Below are positions 6,019 to 13,000 of a stretch of 51,294 nucleotides of DNA, in pieces. Numbering within the stretch: position 1 is the first letter of the stretch; every line of letters begins with the position of its first letter. The translations under genes were made by a program, and so were the position numbers. Origin of the DNA: a virus. Under the pieces are notes generated by a model. That model was given only the letters and a program-made list of their open reading frames with translations. It did not search any database and was not told the DNA's origin. Location: IMG/VR virus record IMGVR_UViG_3300035670_000302, positions 1-51,294 of that record, one strand, 5' to 3'.

Positions 6019-6374
6019 GCAGACTCTGGAAAGTCGAGACCCGTATGCCCCGTATCAACAACAACGAAGCACGGCGGTACGTACAACACCGTTGCTCATT
6101 CAAGGCGAGCAATCTGTTCGCCGAACGCAAGGACATCGGCGGACTGTATGTAGTCTACAGCTATGGTCACCACTGGCCACTGTGGGTCTACGACCCCAAG
6201 GCTGAGGTGTGGTTGGAGAACACCAGCAAGTACGGACAGACGACAACTGTCCACAAGTCCAGAACCAACCCGTATGTCGAGAATGCCATCGGCATGACCA
6301 CTGACGATCTGAAGTTTTTGATCGTCTTGGGTGGTCTGGCAGAGTACACCGCCGTAAGAATGGGGGCCGCATGA
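6015..6374 (+). CDS. Hypothetical protein (119 aa)
   Basis: 119 residues, mixed alpha/beta, rich in Tyr and Trp in its central part (GGLYVVYSYGHHWPLWVYD), which reads like a small beta-sheet domain. No catalytic motif, signal or membrane segment is evident. The ATGA overlaps at both ends join it to neighbours 5764-6018 and 6371-6571 in one translation unit. Confidence 0.75.
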   Translation: MSRLWKVETRMPRINNNEARRYVQHRCSFKASNLFAERKDIGGLYVVYSYGHHWPLWVYDPKAEVWLENTSKYGQTTTVHKSRTNPYVENAIGMTTDDLKFLIVLGGLAEYTAVRMGAA

Positions 6375-6571
6375 TGTACTTGATACAGTTACCTAATGAC
6401 GCCGTCTCCGTTGGATACCGGCAAACTAAGCCGTTCCACCATGAACAAGTATTTACGTCCAGCCAGCACGGCTTCACTGGCACAGAAGCCGAGTTTGTAC
6501 AGGCTGGCATCGCATATCGGTATATCCAACTGGATAACCATTCCCGTGTAACTAACAGCAACCAGAGGTAA
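6371..6571 (+). CDS. Hypothetical protein (66 aa)
   Basis: 66 residues, strand-rich with a short helix (TEAEFVQAGIAYRYIQL). Not recognised. Starts on ATGATG overlapping the upstream stop. Its final codons AGG TAA come from the next GAGGTAACGACC element, so stop and ribosome site are shared. Confidence 0.72.
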   Translation: MMYLIQLPNDAVSVGYRQTKPFHHEQVFTSSQHGFTGTEAEFVQAGIAYRYIQLDNHSRVTNSNQR

Positions 6572-6576
6572 CGACC

Positions 6577-6804
6577 ATGTCCACTCAAGCAGAGCGTAAA
6601 TCGGTGCAATACGCCCGATACAACCGACTGAATACGATACTCTTGGCCGTTGGCCGAGACGTTGAGCGATACCTCGACGACCCAGTGGCGTACCTGTCGG
6701 GGGAGTATTTCCCCGAGGTATTGGAACTAATCCGCGAAGCACAGGAGCTTGGCAAGCTCCTGCGTGAAGACCTGAAAGTAACCAACCAGCCAGCCAAGAG
6801 GTAA
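6577..6804 (+). CDS. Hypothetical helical protein (75 aa)
   Basis: 75 residues, almost entirely helical and charged, for example RYNRLNTILLAVGRDVERYL and VLELIREAQELGKLLREDL. It could form a small coiled-coil or helical hairpin. No family recognised. It begins directly after GAGGTAACGACC and ends AAG AGG TAA within the next copy. Confidence 0.73.
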   Translation: MSTQAERKSVQYARYNRLNTILLAVGRDVERYLDDPVAYLSGEYFPEVLELIREAQELGKLLREDLKVTNQPAKR

Positions 6805-6810
6805 CGACCA

Positions 6811-7041
6811 ATGAAATTCCTAGAAGAGACCGAGTACGCCAAGATACCTTGGGGTGACTACATGATCCCCGTGGATATGCTCCCCGAATTTATCCGCCGT
6901 GCCCGTAGGGTACAGACGGACTATGAGAATAACGTCAGTGACGCACAGACCATCGGGGATGTCCGTATTATCCCCATGGAGAACGCGATAGCGTTCAACG
7001 TGGCCAATGCACTGACCCAACCCAAACCTAGCAAGAAGTGA
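6811..7041 (+). CDS. Hypothetical protein (76 aa)
   Basis: 76 residues, unrecognised. The N-terminal half contains PWGDYMIPVDMLPEFIRRAR, followed by a charged helix and a Pro/Lys tail. It is the last of the small-protein run before a hairpin and palindrome at 7050-7092 that precede the ATPase cassette. Confidence 0.73.
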   Translation: MKFLEETEYAKIPWGDYMIPVDMLPEFIRRARRVQTDYENNVSDAQTIGDVRIIPMENAIAFNVANALTQPKPSKK

Positions 7042-7049
7042 CCAACTTC

Positions 7050-7072
7050 AAGCCCACTCAGTGAGTGGGCTT
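7050..7072 (+). terminator. Hairpin between small-gene run and MoxR cassette
   Basis: AAGCCCAC-TCAGTGA-GTGGGCTT, an eight-pair stem. A T-run is lacking after the stem, so attenuation or mRNA end protection is as likely as termination. Confidence 0.45.
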
Positions 7073-7075
7073 GTG

Positions 7076-7092
7076 GATTGTCACTGACAATC
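7076..7092. repeat. 17-bp palindrome upstream of the ATPase gene
   Basis: GATTGTCA-C-TGACAATC is a perfect inverted repeat with one central base, 34 bp before the ATPase start. The near-zero loop argues against an RNA hairpin and for a dimeric protein operator. The binder is unknown. Confidence 0.5.
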
Positions 7093-7126
7093 ACAAACTT
7101 ATTTCCAAACCAATGAGGTAACGACC

Positions 7127-8107
7127 ATGAGAGCTTCAACACTCGCCAAAACTATCCAAGCCATGTACCCCACTCGCAGAACTATCTGCATCGAAGGCGC
7201 TCCGGGGGGTGGCAAGACCAGTATCATTCGCCAAGCGGCAGAGACCCTCGGTGTTCCATACATCGAGGTGGCTGTTGCCACCAAGTTGATCGAGGATTTT
7301 GGGGCACCAGTACCCCAAGATGGCCGTCTGGCCTACACAGTACCTGACTGGTTCCCCGTCAAGGGCGAACACCCTGACGAGGGTATACTCTGTTTCGACG
7401 ACAGCAACCAAGCGGATACGGACATACAGAAAGTACTGGCGAACATCTGCCAGTCCCGTACTCTCCACGGCCACCAGATGGCTAACGTGATGGTGGTTCG
7501 TACCGGTAACCGCAAGGCTGACCGGACGGGGTCTAACAGGGTTCTGCCCCACCTCCGCAATCGTGAAAACTTCTTTACGCTTGAGACTCACCATGAGGAC
7601 TGTATCTCATGGGCAGTACAGAACGACGTTCATGAAGCGGTGATTGCCTTCTGGAACTTCCAGCCCAACACCATACACCAGTATGACGCTGATGCTGAGG
7701 CGTTCCCAAGCCCACGGTCATGGGTCGAGGGTGTCAGTAACCTTATCGGTTATGTACCCCCAGAAGCCGAGCTTGAGGTATTCACTGGTGCCATCGGTGC
7801 CGGTGCGGCGGCTACCTTCGTCGGGTTCATGAAGATTTACCGTGGTCTACCCAACCCTGACGCAATCATCATGCATCCCAAAACGGCAGAGGTGCCGACA
7901 GACATGGCGACACAGTACGCTCTGTCCGGTGCCTTGAGTCACCGCGCGACGACACAGAACTTCGGACGTATCATGGAGTACCTTGACCGTCTGTCTCCGG
8001 AGATCAACGTGGCTACCGTCAGCACTGCGATCAAGCGTGACAAGGCCCTACAGAATACCCAAGCCTTCGTCCAGTGGGCACTCAAGTTCAACAACTACAT
8101 CTACTGA
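7127..8107 (+). CDS. MoxR-like AAA+ ATPase
   Basis: 326-residue AAA+ ATPase. Walker A is GAPGGGKT at 24-31, Walker B is ILCFDD at 87-92, and a sensor-1 Asn lies at VRTGNR (N128). The C-terminal lid is helical. MoxR-type ATPases act with von Willebrand A partners as chaperones that insert metals or remodel complexes. Here the partner is plausibly the metallopeptidase/VWA protein two genes downstream. The cobaltochelatase CobS-like organisation is similar, but no cobalamin gene is nearby, so metal insertion is not supported. The gene starts right after GAGGTAACGACC and heads a probable operon with 8133 and 8984. Confidence 0.88.
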   Translation: MRASTLAKTIQAMYPTRRTICIEGAPGGGKTSIIRQAAETLGVPYIEVAVATKLIEDFGAPVPQDGRLAYTVPDWFPVKGEHPDEGILCFDDSNQADTDIQKVLANICQSRTLHGHQMANVMVVRTGNRKADRTGSNRVLPHLRNRENFFTLETHHEDCISWAVQNDVHEAVIAFWNFQPNTIHQYDADAEAFPSPRSWVEGVSNLIGYVPPEAELEVFTGAIGAGAAATFVGFMKIYRGLPNPDAIIMHPKTAEVPTDMATQYALSGALSHRATTQNFGRIMEYLDRLSPEINVATVSTAIKRDKALQNTQAFVQWALKFNNYIY

Positions 8108-8132
8108 TCAACCAACAAACGAGGTAACGACC

Positions 8133-8984
8133 ATGAGCATTCAACTTAACGACCGTGCCCTGCTGGTGCAACTCAGCATCAGTCAATGGACAGCCCAAAA
8201 GCGTGACAAGCGGGCAAGCCGTGAGGTTACGGACAATAACCGTGTCGTCGAGGGTATGGCACGGGTAAACAAGTCTCTGGTTCTGTCCACAGAACTGGAG
8301 GCGATCCACTCGATGTCCGGTGCCATCCGGAACAAGTACTACCAGAACACCCTGCCGTGGGGTCTGGATGGCACACAGATTCTCGCCAGCCAGAACTATC
8401 TGGCCTACATGACGGAGTTCCGTACTGACAAATCCCACTGGGATAAGTTGGTGGAAGACTTCGTGAAGGTCTACCCTTCACTGGCAAACAGGGCACGGAC
8501 TCAGCTTGGCGCACTCTACAACGCCAATGATTACCCTGACGTGGATGCCGTCAAGGCCAAGTTCTCAATCGACCTCGCAGTCTTTCCCGTACCCAAGGGA
8601 GACTTCAGGGTGTCCATCGCTGATGAAGAACTGACTCGCATCCAGCAGGATGTCGAGGCCCGAGTGCAGAAAGCACAGGGTAATGCCATGAGGGAGGCAT
8701 GGCAGAGACTGTACGACCGAGTCCAAAAGATTCAGGAGAAACTCGCCGATCCCAAGGCGATCTTCCGAGACTCACTGATCGAGAACGCACAGGAGATTTG
8801 CACACTTCTGCCACGTCTCAACCTGACCGACGATCCTGAACTGGAGGCTATGCGACAGGAGGTGGAGAAGTCCCTGCTGGTGCATCCTGATGCACTCCGA
8901 ACCAACGTAACAACACGAGAATCAACCGCCGAAAAGGCGAAAGCAATCATGGACAAAATGTCCGTATTCATGGGAGCAAGGTAA
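8133..8984 (+). CDS. Conserved partner of the MoxR/VWA cassette (283 aa; DUF3150-like?)
   Basis: 283 residues, helical. The N-terminal third contains RASREVTDNNRVVEGMARVN, and there is a long central coiled region (residues about 165-210, EELTRIQQDVEARVQKAQG). I do not recognise the family securely. Size, composition and position between a MoxR ATPase and a VWA protein resemble the DUF3150-type proteins sometimes found in such cassettes. The start at 8133 follows GAGGTAACGACC. A frame extending back to 7983 overlaps the ATPase gene and is rejected. A bridging or adaptor role is a guess. Confidence 0.8.
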   Translation: MSIQLNDRALLVQLSISQWTAQKRDKRASREVTDNNRVVEGMARVNKSLVLSTELEAIHSMSGAIRNKYYQNTLPWGLDGTQILASQNYLAYMTEFRTDKSHWDKLVEDFVKVYPSLANRARTQLGALYNANDYPDVDAVKAKFSIDLAVFPVPKGDFRVSIADEELTRIQQDVEARVQKAQGNAMREAWQRLYDRVQKIQEKLADPKAIFRDSLIENAQEICTLLPRLNLTDDPELEAMRQEVEKSLLVHPDALRTNVTTRESTAEKAKAIMDKMSVFMGAR

Positions 8985-10153
8985 TGACCAGTGTAATGCC
9001 AACCAAAACCAAGAAACGCAAACAGAAGGCCGTCGACATGACCCAACTCAAGTTCCGACTGGACAAGGCCAAGATCAAGTTGATCCTTGATCACCCGTTC
9101 TTCGGTGTGATCGCCATGAAACTCCCCGTTGTGTGGACAGAGAAAGTCCCCACGGCGGCAGTCGATGGGCGGCAGATGTTCTTCAACCCCCACTTCGTTG
9201 ACGGTCTTACCGACGACGAGCTTGTGTTCTTGGTAGCACATGAGTGTATGCACCTCATGATGGAACACTGTCTCCGTCGAGGTGCCCGTGATCCACGGCG
9301 ATGGAATATCGCGGCAGACTATGTGGGTAATCACCACCTGATCGCCGACCGCATCGGCCAGATGCCAGAGGGCGGGCTTCACAGCCCCGACCTCACTGAC
9401 AACGGTAAACGTACTACCGAGCAGGTCTACGACCTGTTGCCAGATGACGGTGGTCAGGGTGAAGGTGGCGACCAAGGCGGTGGTCAGGGTGGTGATCCCC
9501 TCGACGAGATCATTGACAGCACTGATCCCACACTGGCTGACGAGACCAAGGTACTGGTAGCCCAAGCGGCACAGGCCGCACAGGCCGCTGGTAACTTGTC
9601 GGCGGGTCTCAAGCGTCTGGTCGACTCACTGATCAACCCCAAGGTCAGATGGTTTGAGGTACTCCGTGACTTCATGGTGCGGAGTCGGACGACCAAGCGT
9701 ACCTACGCCAGACCTAATCGTCGGGCGATGTTCAACAACAGCCCCGTATTGATCCCGTCGATCACGGGGTCTGTGATGGGCGAGGTGGTGGTGTTTGTCG
9801 ACTGCTCCGGTAGTATCGACGATGCCCTGCTCAAAGTCTTCGGTGCTGAACTGCGTGGTATTCAGGCAGACACCAGCCCCGAGAAACTCCACGTTATCTA
9901 CTTCGACTCGCAGGTACTTCACCACGACGAGTTTGAGGATGACGAGGTGACGGTCAATCCCCACGGCGGTGGTGGCACAGCGTTCTCTCCGCTGTTTGCC
10001 TACATCAACGACAAGGGTATTGATCCAGTATGTGCAGTGGTGCTGACTGACCTCTGCTGTAGTGACTTCGGGCCGGCACCAGCCTATCCCGTACTGTGGG
10101 TATCCACAGAGAAAACGACCGCCCCATGGGGTCAGGTCATCAAGATCAACTAA
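8984..10153 (+). CDS. Metallopeptidase-like/VWA-like protein (DUF2201 type)
   Basis: 389 residues in two parts. The N-terminal domain carries a zincin motif HECMH at 86-90 within VAHECMHLMMEH. It is followed by a Gly/Asp/Gln-rich linker (about 157-170). The C-terminal domain is von Willebrand A-like, with an intact metal-binding DCSGS at 273-277 and a second acidic motif TDLCCSD. This matches the DUF2201 family, usually adjacent to MoxR ATPases. The ATPase may load or remodel a target held by the VWA domain; protease activity is plausible because HExxH is intact. Start: ATG 8984 overlaps the upstream stop. ATG 8996 in the same frame fits the AAGGTAATGACC element at 8978-8989 better. Confidence 0.86.
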   Translation: MTSVMPTKTKKRKQKAVDMTQLKFRLDKAKIKLILDHPFFGVIAMKLPVVWTEKVPTAAVDGRQMFFNPHFVDGLTDDELVFLVAHECMHLMMEHCLRRGARDPRRWNIAADYVGNHHLIADRIGQMPEGGLHSPDLTDNGKRTTEQVYDLLPDDGGQGEGGDQGGGQGGDPLDEIIDSTDPTLADETKVLVAQAAQAAQAAGNLSAGLKRLVDSLINPKVRWFEVLRDFMVRSRTTKRTYARPNRRAMFNNSPVLIPSITGSVMGEVVVFVDCSGSIDDALLKVFGAELRGIQADTSPEKLHVIYFDSQVLHHDEFEDDEVTVNPHGGGGTAFSPLFAYINDKGIDPVCAVVLTDLCCSDFGPAPAYPVLWVSTEKTTAPWGQVIKIN

Positions 10154-10192
10154 TCAACCAACCAACGACTGATAAATCAAGAGGTAATGACC

Positions 10193-10873
10193 ATGGCTAC
10201 TGTAAATATGTCCGACACATTGCGCCAGAAAGTTCGTGTGAGAATCCAAGATATATTCTCTGACCGTGAGATTATGTTGACACAGCAAATCCACGACCAG
10301 ATCACACCGCAACAAGTTTATGAGACGCTGTTCCGCGACGAGTTGCACCTGCTGTCCAGCTTGTCCGATGCGTATGTCACCAAAGCAGGTGAGATCGCAC
10401 TGGAAATGACCTTCCCTGACGTGTCTGGAGAGGTCAATAAAACCCTCCGGTTCAAGCCACCCCGTGGGATTTTCAGACTCCCACCACGGGTGAAGGAGGT
10501 CAAGCCCGCAGTCTACGGACTGGTCAAGCACCACCACTACTCGGACAATATCTTTCTCATCGACACCACCGATCCACGGTGGGAGTACTTCATGGCTATC
10601 GCCATGCCGGTCTTCGCTGAGATCGGCAACCTCCGGCGGGAGCATAGGGACACCCGTCAACAGGTGAATAACCTGATGGAGAAATGCAAGACCCTCCAGC
10701 AAGCACTGACTGCATACCCCATGCTGATCGAGTTGGTGCCGGAGGATGTCAAACAGAAACACTTTGAGAAGGTCGAGAAGAAACCCCGTGTCAAGGCTGA
10801 GGTCGAGACACTCAAGCTCGACATCCTGACCAGTGCGGTCGTAGCCAACAAGATCGGAGGCGGCAATGCATAA
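10193..10873 (+). CDS. Hypothetical protein (226 aa)
   Basis: 226 residues, not recognised. The middle is beta-rich (TFPDVSGEVNKTLRFKPPRG). Toward the end is a long charged helix (GNLRREHRDTRQQVNNLMEK) that may be a coiled coil. It begins after GAGGTAATGACC; an in-frame ATG six bases earlier lies within that element and is unlikely to be used. It overlaps the following gene by 8 bp. Being the last gene with the shared initiation element, it may belong functionally to the MoxR group. Confidence 0.78.
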   Translation: MATVNMSDTLRQKVRVRIQDIFSDREIMLTQQIHDQITPQQVYETLFRDELHLLSSLSDAYVTKAGEIALEMTFPDVSGEVNKTLRFKPPRGIFRLPPRVKEVKPAVYGLVKHHHYSDNIFLIDTTDPRWEYFMAIAMPVFAEIGNLRREHRDTRQQVNNLMEKCKTLQQALTAYPMLIELVPEDVKQKHFEKVEKKPRVKAEVETLKLDILTSAVVANKIGGGNA

Positions 10874-11594
10874 CCCTGTCCCACTCAGGCAAAAGTTGCG
10901 AGGTGGTGGTGACGATCCCGTCACTGCCCTCAGACGGAAGTTCAACCCCATAGGCTCAAAGGATTGGGCTGACACAGCGGGTGGTGATGTCGTCATCAAC
11001 TTCGATGGCATACCCCTACTCCGGTGTACTGACACACCGGAGGGGTACACTATCACCATGCTATGCCAGCCGGCACAGTATCTGTACGGTGCCCACTGGG
11101 CGGTCAACAAAACAATCAAGAGTATCTTTGCACTGCCGATCAACGTGCATCGTGTCCATACGATGGCGTCTGTCGGTGATCTAGGCGATGAGAATGATAA
11201 AAGTCTGCTGTACCAAGGGCTGACCGTGGACTTCACCTGCCAGACTCCGGTGCGGTGCAGTTACAAGATACGGCGCAGGGTCGACATCTGGGATGAGTCA
11301 ATCGTCCCGTATGACCATGTGCTGGATCACGTCAGAACGTGTGATCGGTTGGGTTACTTCGCCGACGCTCAGGTTCCAACCAAGTTCCGTATGCATGAGG
11401 AGATGGGGGGTGACGTGGCGTACTCCCTGATACGTTCTGCTGTGGTCGACAGGGACTACAGTACGCAGTTCATGGACTTGTTGGGTCAAGCCAAGAGCAG
11501 AAACGCTCACAACTGCCCCGTCAAGGTAGCCGAGGACATGATCCACATGCACATGGGACAACTCAAGGCAGACAACTTATGCACCCACACATAA
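10866..11594 (+). CDS. Hypothetical protein (242 aa)
   Basis: 242 residues; unrecognised. No membrane segment or clear catalytic motif. Contains a central strand-rich region and several conserved-looking Cys/His residues (CQTPVRCSYKIRRR, NAHNCPVKVAEDMIHMHMG). Overlaps the previous gene by 8 bp and the next small gene by 16 bp, so it is part of a tight polycistron. Confidence 0.76.
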   Translation: MHNPVPLRQKLRGGGDDPVTALRRKFNPIGSKDWADTAGGDVVINFDGIPLLRCTDTPEGYTITMLCQPAQYLYGAHWAVNKTIKSIFALPINVHRVHTMASVGDLGDENDKSLLYQGLTVDFTCQTPVRCSYKIRRRVDIWDESIVPYDHVLDHVRTCDRLGYFADAQVPTKFRMHEEMGGDVAYSLIRSAVVDRDYSTQFMDLLGQAKSRNAHNCPVKVAEDMIHMHMGQLKADNLCTHT

Positions 11595-11755
11595 GACTAG
11601 GTGATCAAACCTTGACAGAGCAGGACGTGCGTAAACTACACTACCTGTTCGACTTGATTGATTACATGATGCAGACAGACCCACACTTCCGGTCTATGGT
11701 GATAGCCCATAAGACCAAAAACAGATTGACGAATGAGGATGTTAACGATGAATAA
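11579..11755 (+). CDS. Hypothetical 58-aa protein
   Basis: A short gene of 58 residues beginning MHPHIRLGDQTLTEQDVRKL and containing the helix YLFDLIDYMMQTDPHFRSMV. It overlaps the previous stop by 16 bp. Its last codons contain the start of the next gene in the junction ATGAATAA. The long open frame fills an otherwise empty gap and is coupled at both ends. Function unknown. Confidence 0.65.
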   Translation: MHPHIRLGDQTLTEQDVRKLHYLFDLIDYMMQTDPHFRSMVIAHKTKNRLTNEDVNDE

Positions 11756-12113
11756 CAGTCACCGGCCACAACTTGGCCTCCGTAAAGCCCCGATTGTCCA
11801 CAGATCAGCCGTGGTCACATGCAAGTACTGCGGTAACACACAACTCCAGTGGCGTGAGACCGACGCCGGATTCAAACTCTTCAGTCTCGACGGCGACCGG
11901 CATATCTGTGAGGGTATGACCAAGCAGGCAGAGTATCGCCGTGAACGTGAGAGGGAGCGGGATACAACACCTGTAAACAAGTTGGTGAAGAAGATCGCAG
12001 AAGAAATGCAAACACAACTGGACACAAAGAACGAGGAATACTTATGGGATCGGGAAGAAGTGATGTCGATGCTGGAACGTGCTTCACTGAAAGCGTTACT
12101 CCAGATCGTGTGA
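11748..12113 (+). CDS. Zinc-finger-like protein (121 aa)
   Basis: 121 residues. The N-terminal half has CKYCG, and about 35 residues later HICEG, a plausible CxxC...HxC metal site. A strongly charged helix follows (YRRERERERD), then a helical tail. Nucleic-acid binding is the likeliest use. The start at ATG 11748 has TGAGG nine bases upstream and overlaps the upstream stop; two earlier in-frame ATGs (11733, 11739) precede that ribosome site. The 3' end overlaps the next gene by 70 bp. Confidence 0.76.
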   Translation: MNNSHRPQLGLRKAPIVHRSAVVTCKYCGNTQLQWRETDAGFKLFSLDGDRHICEGMTKQAEYRRERERERDTTPVNKLVKKIAEEMQTQLDTKNEEYLWDREEVMSMLERASLKALLQIV

Positions 12114-12262
12114 GTAAAGCGTGGAGAGTGGTCAACTCCTGTGAGAACGCCGGCCAAGCAGAGGTAGCGTTACGCTACCTCGCCCTCTTGGCAGAGGCGT
12201 ACCCAGAGGTGGATGTCACACCACTCCAGCGGGAACTTAAAACATTATTTGATTTGAGGTAA
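12044..12262 (+). CDS. Hypothetical protein (72 aa)
   Basis: 72 residues. The C-terminal 50 form a helical pair (AWRVVNSCENAGQAEVALRY, TPLQRELKTLF). ATG 12044 is preceded by GAGG with good spacing but lies inside the previous gene. The first 22 residues are low in recognisable structure, so a shorter product from GTG 12110, which overlaps the upstream stop, is the alternative. Function unknown. Confidence 0.6.
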   Translation: MGSGRSDVDAGTCFTESVTPDRVSKAWRVVNSCENAGQAEVALRYLALLAEAYPEVDVTPLQRELKTLFDLR

Positions 12263-12267
12263 GTGTT

Positions 12268-12603
12268 ATGGACAAGGTGCCAAGTATGACACTGCGCGAT
12301 TACTTTGCGGCGAAGGCTATGCAGGGACTGGTTGTCGCAGGGAATTTACACAGACCGACTATTGCCAGAACTGCATACGACCAAGCAGACGAAATGCTGA
12401 AGGCGACGGGGGCAGGGATGGACAAAAAAGATTACGAAGCCCTGTTAAAAGCGGCAGAACTTGCGCTTGAATCACTTGATGAATGTTCGATTAGCCCCGA
12501 CGAAATTAGTTGGGGGCCAGCATACGAGTCTGCCAAAAGACGGCGGGCACAAGCTATTAACGCATTGAGAGATTCAATCGACAAGGCAAGGGGGCAGGAA
12601 TGA
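12268..12603 (+). CDS. Conserved phage protein (111 aa, TLRDYFAAKAMQ type)
   Basis: 111 residues with the stretch MTLRDYFAAKAMQGL, followed by YDQADEMLKA. This is a pattern I know from many phage and prophage hypothetical proteins of unknown function. Helical throughout, soluble. The internal Met before TLRDYF (residue 7) is a possible alternative start. The stop overlaps the next gene in an ATGA junction. Confidence 0.78.
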   Translation: MDKVPSMTLRDYFAAKAMQGLVVAGNLHRPTIARTAYDQADEMLKATGAGMDKKDYEALLKAAELALESLDECSISPDEISWGPAYESAKRRRAQAINALRDSIDKARGQE

Positions 12604-12767
12604 AACAAGAATGGTACATACGTTTGCTTTGGTGGACGTGCGAGAAGCTAGGACATTTTGGGAAAGGCGGTTGGGTTTACAACGGTCACTACCACCAAAA
12701 TTGCAGAGTATGCAAACGCATAATAAGCGAACCGCTGAAAGACGATGATGCAAGGAGGCAGGGATGA
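12600..12767 (+). CDS. Hypothetical 55-aa protein
   Basis: Small coupled gene of 55 residues, basic, rich in Trp and His (WYIRLLWWTCEKLGHFG). It has a CxxC pair (NCRVCKR) after GHYHQ, so a small metal knuckle is possible. Starts at ATGA with the previous stop and ends at ATGA with the next start. Confidence 0.66.
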   Translation: MKQEWYIRLLWWTCEKLGHFGKGGWVYNGHYHQNCRVCKRIISEPLKDDDARRQG

Positions 12768-12940
12768 ACGAGGAAGATTTTGACAAGGCGCATGAGGTAC
12801 TTGTGGTGTACCAAGATGCAATCGTCGCACTGGGTGCGGTCATGCTCAAAGGTTTAACTGATGAACAGCGTGAGTACGTCATCGACAAATGCCATGACGA
12901 GTTTCGTTTCTGGCGGGTGTCGGATGAACTCAACAAATAA
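12764..12940 (+). CDS. Hypothetical 58-aa protein
   Basis: 58 residues, acidic and helical (MNEEDFDKAHEVLVVYQDAI). AAGGAGG lies just before ATG 12764, a near-perfect ribosome site. Function unknown. It ends the run of small coupled genes before a hairpin and the DNA polymerase. Confidence 0.66.
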   Translation: MNEEDFDKAHEVLVVYQDAIVALGAVMLKGLTDEQREYVIDKCHDEFRFWRVSDELNK

Positions 12941-12959
12941 AATCAAACACTTAACTGAT

Positions 12960-12983
12960 GGTACCCTCACGAATGAGGGTACC
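12960..12983 (+). other. Perfect hairpin upstream of DNA polymerase
   Basis: GGTACCCTCA-CGAA-TGAGGGTACC: ten-pair stem with a CGAA tetraloop, 17 bp before the polymerase ATG. No T-run follows. It may stabilise the polymerase mRNA or mark a processing site. Confidence 0.6.
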
Positions 12984-13000
12984 AAACCAAGGAACAAGCA

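Larger units (their letters stand above)
5264..10192 (+). repeat. Nine copies of a GAGGTAACGACC translation-initiation element
   Basis: The 12-base sequence lies 0-2 bases before the ATG at 5264-5275, 5509-5520, 5751-5762, 6565-6576, 6798-6809, 7115-7126 and 8121-8132. Variants with TAATGACC lie at 8978-8989 and 10181-10192. GAGG is the Shine-Dalgarno; the conserved TAACGACC downstream is not required for ribosome binding and is the unusual part. The motif also serves the gene before it: in-frame TAA from GAGGTAA at 6571 and 6804, TGA overlapping the first G at 5752, and read-through coding Glu-Val-Thr-Thr at 5509. Confidence 0.85.

Noticed and set aside
7127-10153. Cobaltochelatase (CobS/CobT) identity for the MoxR-VWA pair
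   Set aside because: No cobalamin gene nearby, and the VWA protein carries an N-terminal HExxH domain instead of the CobT layout.
10154-11236. 360-aa minus-strand frame
   Set aside because: Antisense to two well-coupled plus-strand genes; composition reflects the complement of real codons.
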